A stretch of 64,000 bases of DNA from Bugula neritina (taxonomy: Eukaryota; Bryozoa; Gymnolaemata; Cheilostomatida; Bugulidae). Below the pieces are notes generated by a model. It saw nothing but the letters and a program-made list of their open reading frames with translations, did not search any database and was not told the origin of the DNA. A program made the translations under genes and the position numbers. This document shows, piece after piece, positions 1 to 12,773 of this stretch. The stretch's first letter is position 1. Each line of letters begins with the position of its first letter. Location of the stretch: NCBI GenBank assembly GCA_964035545.1, contig OZ037765.1, forward strand, positions 20,468,495 to 20,532,494, read 5' to 3'.

Positions 1-257
1 AATAAAGACATCTATTGAATAAATTTTTCAGCAATTGAACACCTTAAAAAGTCCAAATCTTTTTAAATATCAGAAGATTGTATACTCATAATATGCCTAT
101 TTAGCACATGCTTTTAATCAAGTAAATAAAACAATGGTTTATATTGCAAGTTGACTTTCTTATGATTTTAGAAACATGTAATATATAAAACATGATTTTA
201 TTTTTAATTATAGTATTCATAAGTTGTGTTAATAATAAACTGCATAAATATTCACAG

Positions 258-1857
258 ATATGGCTCAGCACGGCATGAATAATATGGATGACTTCTATCC
301 AGATGGTAGAGAATGTGTAAACTGTGGTTCCTTGTCAACACCCCTGTGGAGACGGGACGGTACTGGACACTACCTCTGTAATGCTTGCGGCCTCTACCAC
401 ACTGTTAATGGGCAGAACAGACCATTAATAAAAAGTGCGCAGAGAAGACTGGTGAGTTATTCAGAATAGTTATAATGCCCCCTTCCCTTTATTCTTACAA
501 AAATAGAACAAAATTGAGTGCCACAAGTGATGAAAATGTAACTACCGATTGTAACAAAAATCAACCAGTAGGTATACATAATAAACAGAATATTAAAAAT
601 AGCTATCATAACATAAAACTGATACCATTTTTTATTGTTTTCATTATTGTTGGTTTATGCAACTAAAGATGGCGCATTTTTCACATGTATGTTTCAAACA
701 GAAAGTAAGTCAAATTACTACAGCTTTAACTTCAAAACATGTTTGTCAGGGTTAACATTGTTCAACATGCCTTTAAATAAAACTTTGCCAGCCTAAGTTT
801 GGAATTGTAATAAACAATTTGGCAAGATACTATGCATGACACCCGTCATCATGTGACTATTGTAGAGCAATATCGTGTGATATCCTAAAGTCTCAATGTG
901 AAATATATGAACCTAAGTAGACATTAAATTTGATCGAAGTTGACTAGCTGGTGTGAAACAAAACTTGAAACTCAATGGACATCAAATTTATTAATTCTAT
1001 TTTGAACATAATTTTCCTGAAATATTTTTTAGTTTCAGAACAAAGTATATACTCTTTTAATGTTATGATCATGATTTATATTAGTATAGCCAACATAAAA
1101 CACAAATATTTAAAATATATATATCATTTAATTTCATGGCACACTCAAACCGTTTTACTATGCATAAACAGTTACAAATTGTATATATAAAAAATTATAA
1201 ACACGTTATAGTGACATATAATCATATATCCATATCATATATATTTATTTTTAAGCTCGTGTGTTGTACAGATAACCTTTTGATAAATGCTATTTTTTGG
1301 CAATTGTCAGCTTAATCATTCTTGTACATTCTTATCTGGCAGTGTTTCTTACACTTTGTAATTGGCTTGAACATTCTGTATTCTTTGTTATTCTTAGTCA
1401 TCATCACGGAGACAAGGTGCAGCCTGTGCCAACTGCCACACAACGCAAACTACTCTGTGGAGACGGGATAATGAAGGGCAACCAGTTTGTAATGCTTGTG
1501 GACTTTACTACAAATTGCACAATGTAAGAACACTCTAACAACTCCAGGTTGTATAAACAAGTACTTGGTGTTTATAAAATAGTATAAATGAATTCACTGC
1601 TATTTTAAGTCACAAAAAAAGAGATGTTCGTTCAAATTTGTGGGTCATATTCTTCTTTTTTATTTAAATATTTTTTAATTAATAAAAAAGAAAAAATGTT
1701 CATTTTCAAAAATCATCACCTGGTAATACTTGCAATGATATCAAGTTTTAATAGTTTAGAAGAGAGTTTCAGCAAAGATTGTATAACGCTTCTTCTAAAG
1801 TTATTGTTCATCAATATATATAGAACAAATATATATATGGAACAAATATATATATGG

Positions 1858-1955
<98 letters not shown>

Positions 1956-3097
1956 CATATATGTATTATGGTAATATTAATCATTGTAATATATTGTTTT
2001 AGGTTAACAGACCACTTACAATGAAAAAAGATGGAATACAAACAAGAAAAAGAAAACCCAAGTCTTCAAACAAGGAAAAGCCAACAAGTGAGTTTTTTTC
2101 TAATCTTATGACATATTATGCAATGATAGCACATTAGCAAAGACTGCACTGAATTAATCTTTGGTCTGCACAAGACCTTAGTCCTTCTACTTCCTTGTCA
2201 TTGTGTCACTGATATGCACTTAAAATGACCTTCATTCTATTTATATACATGTGTCAGTTAATTGTGTTGACTTCTGTTTCTAATATATCATATGTTACCA
2301 TATTTCAAGCCAAACTGTGTGATGGCATCTTCAAACCATTACAGCAAAAGTGGATATTGCACATATAATGCACTCAATGCTGTATTAATGCAGCTCCTAT
2401 TTTTTAGAGATTGCTATGGATAATTTTTCATTAATTATATCTTTTTCATTTGAAAATAATATTTTATACATCGCAGTATTTTAATAAGGTGAACCTGTAT
2501 TAATGTATTCTCATAATGAAGTTATTATTTCAGAACCAAAGAGCAATCCAAACACAGTACAATCAGCCAGTAGTCACTTAGTGAGTTCAATGAATAATAA
2601 CAGAAAGGTACCTACTCTCTCCTCGGCTAATCGGGAAAAATCTGCCTCACCTGTGCTCAATGAAAAGTTATCCAAAGCTTCATCTAAACCATTGAATAGG
2701 TAAATAATGGTAGCTATAGCAGCAAATATAATGTGGTTCATCTATCGAAGTGCTACAGTTAGAACATTAGTTGTTTGAAAACTTCTGTTGATGTGATATT
2801 TTTGTGTGTTAACATCTAGTTGGTGTTTGCAGTGATCTTGATGTAGGAAAATCAGATCTCTCTCAATCATCTGACGCGGCTGTGTCTGTCTACAATTCAC
2901 ACGAGAGCCAATCACTGATGTCATATAGGGACAGCCCACCTTCGTCCATTTATTCAACTAGTGCCAATCAAATGGTATCATACCCCACTCAATCTCTTTC
3001 TCAATCCGCTCCTATATACAACAATGACTTCAATATTTCCTCAAATGTAGAATTTACTACCAATGATTTACCAACAAGTCAAGTTACAGTTAGCTAA
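258..3097 (+). CDS. GATA123: GATA transcription factor, GATA1/2/3 class (5' end outside window)
   Basis: Zinc-finger transcription factor that binds WGATAR sites in the nucleus. Exons by eye: 258-451, 1398-1523, 2003-2087, 2534-2699, 2833-3097 (stop); together 277 residues plus stop. The first exon carries the N-finger (CX2C-X17-CX2C, starting CVNCG and ending CNACG); the second carries the C-finger (CANC...CNACG); the third carries the basic tail with [14 protein letters not shown]. The intron after the N-finger and the intron after YYKLHN are both phase 0, exactly as in the downstream GATA gene. [13 protein letters not shown] and [15 protein letters not shown] are typical of the GATA1/2/3 class. 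The first visible exon opens in mid-codon after an AG acceptor, so the N-terminal activation region lies to the left of the window. The C-terminus is Ser/Asn-rich and low in complexity. Class assignment is by motif; a tree would confirm it. Confidence 0.93.
1823..1948. repeat. AT microsatellite with a 17-bp lead-in repeat
   Basis: Three copies of GAACAAATATATATATG (starting at 1823, 1840 and 1857) run into about 43 copies of AT (1863-1948). It lies in the intron after the C-finger exon of the first GATA gene, about 50 bases before the next acceptor. Confidence 0.95.
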
Positions 3098-3487
3098 GCA
3101 CAAGTAATAGCTTTTAAGTTTTAAGAAAGCATTCTGAAATTCATAACTTATGTCATGAAGCACTGAATTATAAGCTGTTGTTAGTGATGAAAATTATTCT
3201 GTTTTATTTTCATATGCTTATTAGATATTAGTTACAACCCAGTATAAGCAGTTAATTAATACTCTCTCCATTCATGCCCAAAGCTTATTGTTTACATAAT
3301 GCACTTTTACAATAAGTGGTTGTCTCCTCATTTGTGTCAATAGTTTCTGAAAAAACCTGGAGTTGTTTTCTACTGACTAGCTAGTAGTTATTAGCAGTTA
3401 CATTATTATTGTTCTTTCTGATTACTACCGTAGCTGCTATTTTGTAGCATTTAAAACATTATAGGTGTCATTCCAGTTTATTTATGA

Positions 3488-3493
3488 AATAAA
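3488..3493 (+). terminator. Likely polyadenylation signal of the first GATA gene
   Basis: AATAAA lies about 390 bases after the stop codon at 3097, followed by T-rich sequence. It is the first canonical hexamer downstream of the gene on this strand. Confidence 0.5.
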
Positions 3494-4578
3494 GCTTTTC
3501 AAAAAGATTTATCAATTTTGAATAACTATTTATAAATAGGTCATTTCATATAACTTTTTTGTTATTCTCTGTTTCCAAATAACCTTGTATATATTGATTT
3601 TGATTTTCTGAAACCTATATACACACAGCATTGCATTCATTCAGTTTTTGTTAATTTTGTTGTGTACGCCTTGGTATTCAAACCATTCCTTTTAGTTCTA
3701 TTAAATTACAATATTGTATTTAACTTTTCTTATGAAATGTTATTTATTCAATGCTAATCTTGGTTCATACATTGAATGTAATATATGATTTATACAGAAA
3801 ATGAAAATACGAATATGAATAATCCTATTGATATTTTATTGATACTTGTAGTTAGTTAAAGGCTTCTGGCATAATAAACTAACACCCTTCATATTTATGT
3901 ATTGATATGTCATACATTGGTTTCTGGTATCAGCTTGTATGCATGAATCTAAAATATTTTGTGTACTACAATACTGTCATTATGTTATATATTATTATTT
4001 AATTTGAAATTATAGTCATAAATAAATTAACTATCAAAATAACTTTTCAAATATGCATTTTTCTTCAACAAAAAAGATTTTTAACATAATTTCACAAATT
4101 TGCTGATGACACTTGAAATGATAATATAGTACAAAATTGACAATGCTTCATTTTTTTCCAAAGGTACATAATCAGACTTTTAGCTGCTCTACCAAAACAA
4201 TTCAACATAACAAACTAAATTAAGAACAAAAAATAATACTGATCTAATATAAAACATGACTATTACAGTACACATGTTTAATTTAGCAACAAACGCCTAA
4301 ACTATATCTGTTCAGCAGCTCAAAGTACAGTGTATAATGCAATGAGTGTAATTCAAAACATCATGAAATTTAAATTCATCATACCTGGACAGTTTTAAAT
4401 GAATTTTTAAAAAAGATATGAGTTTGGCTATTGTTTCTGTTTTAAAACGTTTCAATATTTTAACGTTGAATTTTTTCACCACGCTATATATTTAAACCGA
4501 GCACTCCTATGTACACGTATAGCTTCAATCGATGCTTACTTGGTGACGCCTATCAAGTTTGAATATTAAACTCTGTCG

Positions 4579-5308
4579 AGATAAGAGTCGTTACAAAGCA
4601 AACCATGGCGAGATAAGAAAGCAATGGTTTAAACAATCTCTCGTCTCCTCCCCTTCACTAGCTTAAATTTTGGTACTGCCAGCTGCATGGCTTTTCGTGT
4701 GGAGGATACAAATAGATTTTTGGTTGTTTTTGGTAAAATATGCTGACAACTAGAAAAAATTATTGAGCCGGCTGCTGCAGACAAGCATCTTGTATGTGGA
4801 CTGAGACGAATAGTATAACGCTTATCACTGCTTCTCAACTAGCCTACAGGTATATTAAGAGTGAGATAATAAGAGTTTATCGTTTAGTTCTGTTGTCTAC
4901 CTTTATTAACACAGCAGTCGTGATAGTGGCTTAACTATATATTATACTTCCATCTCTCAATCTCTGATTTCTTTTATAGCTAGTATACCAAACTTGCATT
5001 ATTCTTATCGATGTGCTTGTAGTTATCTTTATTTGGGTTGCTCTTGTCAAAAATTGACAAGAAGAATATAAAAACAAGTTTCTTATAATCATAGTAAGCT
5101 GTATAGAAGTGATTAGTTTGAAACAAGCTCGGCGCAAAATTTAATATTGCTTGGTAACAGCTTCATAACAATGCAGTAATACGAGTTGCTGGAATTTAGA
5201 TACTCTTCGTGCCAAGATTAGATTTTTACGATAAACTCTCCGTTATAGTGTCAATTTAACTTTTATTCTATGACAATAAAATGACTAGCTGGATAATCAA
5301 CTTTATCT
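4579..5308. promoter_or_regulatory. Cluster of GATA-binding motifs upstream of the second GATA gene
   Basis: AGATAAG occurs at 4579-4585 and 4611-4617. CTTATC occurs at 4821-4826 and 5004-5009, AGATAA at 4864-4869, TTATC at 4877-4881, TTATCT at 5023-5028 and TTATCT at 5303-5308. That is about eight WGATA-type sites on both strands in roughly 730 bases just 5' of a GATA gene. Auto- or cross-regulation by GATA factors is established for this family in several animals; a role for these particular sites is inference. Confidence 0.4.
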
Positions 5309-5660
5309 TCTAGTGAAGCAAATTAACGTGAAACTTGTAGACACAATGATGGATACAATGATGCTTTAAGCAAATATGTTGTACTCCGTTTCACGGTGAT
5401 GTCTTGGTATTGCATTCATTTTGCATTATTTGGCATAACTGACATTTTGAAAACTGACAGCAAACCTTATAGTATGCGAAGATTCTCTGGTAGTAATAAC
5501 AAAAATGCTGTTATTACGGTCAGTTGGGGGAAAGTATTGGTATTGCTTTCATTAAATTTCATAATGGTAAGTAGTTTCTATTATGAAATCTTAAAATTTG
5601 TTTCACTCGATGTTAGTTACATAAACGCTGTAACTTATTTTGTATTTTTTTCAATTAGAA

Positions 5661-8600
5661 ATGTCCGAAGGTAAATCAAGCCCACTGGTGGTAGGAAGTA
5701 ACAGAGTTGAAGCTATTGGAACACCAAATATTGCTAGAGAAGACCTAGAGAATGGAACCAGAGCCACGTCAAGTGAGGCAACTCATGCTACATTAGCTCC
5801 AGCACAGCCATCACATCTGGCCGTCGGCTATGGTACTGGCCAGAACCTTGCTGTTCCCTCTCAGCATGAGGCGGCGGCAGCACCTAGCTACTTAGGCAGC
5901 AGAACTGATTTGCCTCTTACTGGGCCAGATGTGGAAAGCTTCTTCAGTACATTAGATTCTCGATCAATTCAGCCTACTATCAATGCAACTCAGAACTCTA
6001 ACTCTCTGATAAACTATGAGGAGAATTTAGCCACGCTATCTAACGCTCACAGTGGCTACAGCATGGCAAACAAGGCCGGGCAGTCACAATACTACCCCTC
6101 ACCCACCATGGATTTCTACAAGAGTAGTGGTATGTTTCCTACCAGCTCTACTACACCACTTCTACAACATCACTACTCAGTCACAGCCAATAGGTAAGCA
6201 ATATTCTCTAAAATAAAAATATTAGGAAACATATTATTATTGCAAAATGATTTTTCTTATGTGCCTTTTCTTTGTAGACCAAGAAAGAATTGTGTGTTTG
6301 TGTGTTTAATCACCTAGTAGCTCATTTAAAATTTGGTTTTTGCTGCAATTATATTTACAGCCTCGAAAGGTTAGACACCATTTGTAATTATTTTTTAGAG
6401 CTTGGGATCCATCTGCATATACCAATCCAATGGGGTTGGGTTATTCTCTACCCGGTGCACCTATGACCCAATATCCAGGATACATGCTAGATCCCAATGC
6501 TGGATCCTGGACCACTGGTTATCCAATGTCTGGGTTTACCAACAGTACACAAGAGATAAGGCGTCACTTGGATGGAGTTGCCGAAAGTAAGCTGAAACTT
6601 CTCTTCTATATAGCGATCACAGTCAAGTTACACTTTATAGTAAACAACTATGCTTAGCTAACAGTGAAAGAGTATATAAAATTGATGCTCGATTTAATCA
6701 AAAGAGGGAAATTGGTAATTTACGTTGAACACATTTTGGTTGCTTCTTCCCTTTTTTTATTCACACGTGCACAGAGCATTATAAAAATTATATCAAAAAA
6801 GCCAAAGATATTTACATCTGGTAAATTTTTCCATACTATATAGATCCAAAGGCTAATGATGCAAAGTATTTGTGTGAAACTAGTTTGACATTAGATCAAA
6901 CACATGCGTACTTTTGAAACTTAATTTTTCATGATACAACATAAAAGCCTTAATTGAATATTTCTAAAATTGAAAAACCTTATTAACATAATATTTTATT
7001 TCTGGCCGCATTTTCCTGATCCTCCGTTGAAGTAGCTAGCGGCAATATTTGACTCTTTCAAATATTTATATGTGTACAAGATACAAGTTTGGCCATTTTT
7101 AAGTTTCATAACATTATTAATAATTATTGAGTGAGACTCTAACAAAGCAAAAGGTGAAGCCTCTGCTGTAGTTTACCATTGATAGGCAATGTTTGCCAGC
7201 TGTATTAATATTCAGTCATGTTTTAGTATACTTTTTGATAAGGCATTAGTGTGTCGCCATATAATTAAGAAGTTTATATGACTTTACAGCTGCTATTCAA
7301 ACAAAGTTGAATAGAGTTGAAGTGTTTGGAGTATTTTATTCTGATTGTTTTATTTCAGTTCTCATCTAGAAGTAAAAATTTACCTCCCATTATTAGCTAA
7401 ACTAGTGCAGAACCTGTTGACAACTCATTTACAATGAGGCAACACGCTTCAATATCTAAACCTCATAATACAGTTTTATCATCATTCAAATAAGGCACTA
7501 GTAAGGAGAAGCGGTTCCCAAAATTTAAATAACTCCCTTGTCAGTATCGTAGCACAAGATACAGTGCAGCAAAATGCCAACGTTACACTCTGGCTCTCTA
7601 CAAGAACCTGCTTAAAATGCCATAATGATCTGTTGACACCAGCTGATAGTGCTTCAACATAATACCATCCTTGAATGCTTTCATGACATAGTAAAGGTTG
7701 ATAAGATAACACGTTATCATCAATTTCATGAGAGGTTTCTAACACGATCTTTCCTGAGTTGAAAATAATCTTACTTAATAGCAGAAGTTTTAGTAATTTA
7801 TGACTATTTAAAAATCTATAAATATGTATATCCTTCCTCATAACTTCTGTTTTATGAAAAAAATTGCATATTTCTGCTTCTCATTAAAAATAAAATAGCC
7901 GAAAAAATTTAATAAATTTACTCTTAAAGAGTTAGTCACCTACTGTTTGTCATGTATACCATTGCACAATAATGGTGATAATACGTCTGCACAGATAATA
8001 AGAGGATATACGTGATAACACATGATAGTAAGAGAGAAGTAGCCCTAGTACAGATGACCGTATAGAGCTCTAGGTTATGACTGTCACTATAAGTCATGCA
8101 GTTATGAACAAGTCTTTATAATTCACTTGAAATATTTTTGTAGTGCTTTTTTATTTTATATATAACTTGCTTTAATTCATATTGTGATAGTGTTATAATA
8201 TATTATTATTATCTATTATCAGCTTTACATTAATAAATCTAAAAAATATAATTCAAAAAACAAACTGTACATACTACAATATAAATATGCTCTAGAGTGA
8301 CCATATCAGTTTTAAACTATGACAAATCATAACAAATTAATTAAGCTCTTTAATATGAAACAATAAAAATTATTTTTCTATAATTATTTAATTAAATTTG
8401 GCATCTGATGTATAGAATGAGTTTTGTGAGTACTACAAATAATTACGACTTCAACAATAACGTCATATTAAAATAAAAGGTTTTGTATAATGCTTAAATG
8501 CTAGCATTAATTTGCATTGCACTGTTGTGTTGAAACATAAATGGCTAAAAAATAAAAATAGCTTTCTATTACAAAGCATTATATATTTGTCAAAATAAAT

Positions 8601-11600
8601 TCCTGTGCAACTACTGCTTTTAGTCGCTGAGGAGCCATATTTTGGGGAAAACAGAGAATGTGTAAACTGCGGGGCTATGCACACGCCCCTCTGGAGACGA
8701 GACACAGACGGCCATTATCTGTGCAATGCATGTGGGCTATATCAGAAGATGAATGGGTTGAACCGCCCCCTGCAAGTCAAGCCTGCTCCTCCTCCAACCA
8801 AAAAACAGAATAACTCCACTGTAAGTGTCATATACTAATAGGCTGGGTTTTGTGTATTATAGTTATATATAATGTATACTATATTTATATATGCATGTAT
8901 ATTACATTATTTGTATACATATGTATATTATATTATATCTACGAGTATAAAAGCAGGCATATTATATTTATATACACATGTGTAATATATTATATTTATA
9001 TACACGTGTGTATTATATTATATTTATATACACGTCTATATTATGTTTATATATACACATGTATATTACATTTATATGCACATGTATATTATATTTATAT
9101 GCACATATACGTATATCATATTTAAATGCACATGTATATTATATTTATATACACATGTATAATACATTTATATGCACATGTATGTTATATATACTTGTAT
9201 ATTTGTGTATTAAAATGGTCAGCATGTTTGATTGAAAGCAATTTCAAATTATCAGTTTTATCAGCACCTATCCGCTATGTACGTATATGTTACTGACCAT
9301 GCTATTCTATTTCACATTTATGATTTAAACAGTTATTTTAATAGCTTTGATGGTGAGCATGATGATTTCAATCAATTAAAATGTTAGGTATGCTTTTTCT
9401 GCTCCTAGCCTAGCTAGCCCAGCGATGGTCACCTAAAAGCCTACTCTACCATGTGACACCACTATTCCTCTTATAGAATGTGATTAGTGAATTAATATTT
9501 TAGGCTGGTTTGAGCAGACGAACTGGCCTCGTCTGTGCCAATTGTAACACCGGTACAACAACGCTCTGGAGGAGAAATAACGATGGTGAACCAGTGTGTA
9601 ATGCCTGTGGTCTTTACTATAAGCTCCATAATGTAAGCATTGAATCCCTAAGACAATTATATCTATAGCTGAGTAATTGCTGTACTATCAGAACCAGTTC
9701 CGCAATTAATAATAATATGTATATATAATTGTATAGGTTAGAGGGTGTTGAGCATGGTCATTCTATGTAACATTCTATCAAAAATTAATCTGCTAGATAA
9801 GGGTAGAGAGTTTTCATTTCTAGCCACTATAAGTATGGCTAGAATTTATTAGTTTCCTCATTTTATAAAATTAGTATCTGATCAAATTTGATAGCAATTT
9901 TTTTTAAATACACAAAAGCTTACTTACAGCTGCCCTTGTTACTTTCTTATAAACAGGGGGAGAGGGGGGGAGGGGGGTTAATAACTTCTATTCATAAAAC
10001 TTAATGAAACACTTTTTATGGAAATAGTTATCTAATATTATCAAATTATCAAATCATTAAATTTATAGGCAGACAAGAACTATTATTTCAAAATATAAAC
10101 AGGTGCTAGAATAGCAAATTTTTATATCACGAAAATGTTTTTGAAAAAAGTTGAAACAGGGAAAGAACCAATTTATGATAGCTTGCTGCTTTATAAGAAT
10201 TTAGCCTACATCAGTCTACACATAGAATTAATTTCAAATTTATTTCCACAAAATATCAGATCACACTTGATTATCAACTTTCGATTACAATATTTAAATA
10301 TTTTTAGCAAATTAACATCGATGAAAAATCTAACTTAGTGGTTAGGTGATTGCTTGCTTGAATAAAACTTGAGCATACGACAAAAGAGCACACTTATCCT
10401 ATTGCCATGAAGATGGTATTTTTACAATTTAATGAGATAAATCTTAATGTTTTTTGATAAATCGAGTCACTAACTGTTGAAAAATTATACCAAAATACTG
10501 CTGCTATGGCTGGTTTAATTATAAAATAATTGTTTATTGTACTACAATAGTGTGAATACCTATGAGCTGAGCTTAATACGCTTAAGTTTGGGAAAACAAT
10601 TACCAACTAGTGATAAAACAGGTGTGTGTATATAATATGAATGTTTAGAATTAGTTTTGTTGTTATTCTGTGAAAGTTTTTCATATTTTAGGGTCCACTT
10701 TTTTATAATTGATAATATAGAGTACTAGTATATAGGCCCTTCAAAGTTTACACAATATTATTACCTTTTGTACCAAATGCAATAAACGAGCATGTTGGAC
10801 CAATTTTTATCCAATGAAAGAGCAAATTTAATTTAGAAAATGGAATGACAACTTCTGTGATGTTAAAAATAAACATTGAGCTTGATAATAATAAATAATA
10901 CGCTAGTAATAGCTTGTTTATGTCATAATATGATAATTTTTTATACTGTAAGCTCTCCCATCTATTTTTGCTACAAATATACTGTGTTTTATATGATAAA
11001 GAGATTCAACCAATTAAACCAGTAAATGACACATATCTTTATAAACGCCTACAAATTTTTACCGATTACAGCTATATAGAATAAGTCACAACAAGTTAAG
11101 CCTATAACACAGTTTATAGGTAAGTTGTCTGCCCATCAGTTGAGAAAGGAGTGAGAGTTTCTTAACTAACTGTGGCTTTAATTGATATATATCAAGAGTT
11201 CACTCTTCTTTAATTCCTGTTTCCTCTTTTCTTTTTGAAATATGACTATGACCAGTACTGCTTCTTTATGTCAATTCTGTGAAAAATCTGCTTTATTAAT
11301 ATAATTAACATGATTACTAGAACACGATTCCATACAGTATATTTGGATAAAGAAAACTAGTATTAGGCAGAATCTTTGCTGAAAAGTGAAGCTGAAATTT
11401 TTAATTTTGCTTTCGACTAAGCCTTTGTGAAAACTTTATTAAATAAGCTTCAAAATCACTGATCCAAAATAGTGTCATATAACTTTCCAATCTTATTCAT
11501 ATGTTTTACCCACCAATATTCAAATAAAGCTATAATGTACATTAGATCACAAAAATGACAATGTATATTTAGGTAAATAGACCACCTTCAATGAAAAAAG

Positions 11601-11818
11601 ACGGTATCCAGACAAGAAAGAGAAAGCCTAAAGGTAGTGGAGGAGGTGGGAGCTCAAAGAGTAAATCAGGAGGGAGTAACTCTAATTCCAACAATAATTC
11701 TAGTTCGTCCCAGCTCGTTAACCCAGTTCAAGCTGCCCCCCAGGAAAGTAAGTTTTGAATTAATAATTACATTTATATATTTGTCAATAGAAGAAAACAA
11801 AGCTCGCCAACACACACA

Positions 11819-11870
<52 letters not shown>

Positions 11871-12616
11871 CTTGTTCAGTCCATAATCTCTAGACCAAAG
11901 TTTTAGGTAATAATGGCCAAATAAATATTAAAGCTAAAAATCTGCATAAACAGTTTTTTATAATTTGTTGAAGTAATAATATTGCTAAATCAGTAATGAA
12001 AGTGCAACCTATAAACATTAGTCTTTAAAAATTTATTCAAAAATACATATGCTTTTATGATTCAAGTAGGTTTATATGTTTCGTAGGAGGCAACATTCTT
12101 CATTCTGGCTCTTCTTACCCAACATTCAATCACCCCAACAGCCAATCCGCATCACAGTCTCTTCCGAGTATGAAGTATTTGACAGGAACTGGGCTAAGTC
12201 CACATTTAGCTGGCACTGCTGCACCATCTGTACACGTTTCTGCTTCTGGAGCTAAAGAAGAGTATGCCAGGTAATCTTCTTACACATCTACAATACTCTA
12301 AAAGTTTCTATTAGAAGTTTCAGATTTTATTTATTTTGGTAAAATGATAAATTTTACATCGTTTAAATCTTTTTCGGAATTATGAGAATCTTCTTTTGAA
12401 AAAAAATAAAGTAAAAAACAAAAGGCTTAGGTTGTTTTTATCTCTCAGATAGTTCAAATATTTTGGTCTATTCTTAGGTACAGAGAGTATGCAAGCATGC
12501 CATTTTATTCAGCCATGCCTTCTCATATTCCCATGTCCTTAAAAGTTGATCCAAAGCCTCTGATAGCTAATGGAGTGAAAGAAGAAACTGTTCCAGTTCC
12601 AGCTGTCAAAGATTAA
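5661..12616 (+). CDS. GATA456: GATA transcription factor, GATA4/5/6 class, complete
   Basis: Nuclear zinc-finger factor, a class linked to endomesoderm, gut and heart fate in bilaterians. Coding exons: 5661-6193, 6399-6586, 8624-8820, 9504-9632, 11573-11747, 12087-12270, 12478-12616; 514 residues. The start MSEGK is chosen because it is the first ATG after the acceptor at 5658 and opens the frame used throughout. Residues 1-240 are a Ser/Pro/Tyr-rich activation region. The N-finger spans C253-C277 and the C-finger C317-C341, followed by [33 protein letters not shown] after the first finger resembles GATA4/5/6 proteins (KMNGL.RPL). The inter-finger linker is divergent and Pro/Lys-rich. Beyond the basic tail is a Gly/Ser/Asn-rich stretch. 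The phase-0 introns flanking the C-finger match those of the upstream GATA gene, which supports descent by duplication. Confidence 0.93.
6587..8623 (+). other. Large intron of the GATA4/5/6-class gene
   Basis: This 2-kb intron separates the N-terminal activation region from the N-finger exon. It is AT-rich and I recognise no exon, RNA gene or mobile element in it. A 119-codon open frame on the minus strand at 7482-7841 matches no family I know. Confidence 0.6.
8870..9205. repeat. AT-rich minisatellite, unit about 23 bp
   Basis: Repeated units of the form CACATGTATATTAcATTTATATg start about 50 bases after the N-finger exon donor of the second GATA gene. They are best ordered from about 9055 to 9180 and more degenerate to the left. 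Each unit contains the self-complementary core CACATGTG/ACATGT. Confidence 0.75.
9633..11572 (+). other. Intron after the C-finger exon of the GATA4/5/6-class gene
   Basis: About 1.9 kb of AT-rich intron with no exon I can support. The only notable element is the G-rich tract at 9956-9977 (separate entry). Confidence 0.6.
9956..9977 (+). repeat. G-rich tract, potential G-quadruplex
   Basis: Three long G runs (5, 7 and 6) separated by AGA and A lie in otherwise AT-rich intron of the second GATA gene. The runs can be split to give four G3 tracts. Confidence 0.6.
11810..11870 (+). repeat. CA then CACG tetranucleotide microsatellite
   Basis: A short CA run passes into about 13 copies of CACG, 60 bases after an exon donor of the second GATA gene. 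Confidence 0.9.
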
Positions 12617-12767
12617 AAATGTTATGTGTAATTTGACTTTATATTATGTGTTCTGTCTAAATCACAGCAAGGATTAGAAGGATATATCTAATTGCGTTAC
12701 AGTTTTCCCTATCTATGCTATATTACTATAAAAATTTGCTAATTAATATACTTGTAAAGGTTGTGAA

Positions 12768-12773
12768 AATAAA
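12768..12773 (+). terminator. Likely polyadenylation signal of the second GATA gene
   Basis: AATAAA lies about 150 bases after the stop codon at 12616 and is the first canonical hexamer downstream. Confidence 0.55.

Larger units (their letters stand above)
3098..5658. other. 3' UTR, intergenic DNA and upstream region of the second GATA gene
   Basis: I see no coding exon here. The left part is the AT-rich 3' UTR of the first GATA gene. From about 4.5 kb the base composition becomes more mixed and GATA motifs cluster (separate entry). At 5566/5567 a good splice donor (ATG|GTAAGT) lies 92 bases before the acceptor at 5657-5658, so the second GATA gene probably has at least one non-coding 5' exon ending at 5566. 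Confidence 0.6.

Noticed and set aside
7482-7841. 119-codon minus-strand open frame
   Set aside because: It lies in a GATA intron, shows no recognisable domain and has no convincing start or splice context. A remnant of a mobile-element exon cannot be excluded.
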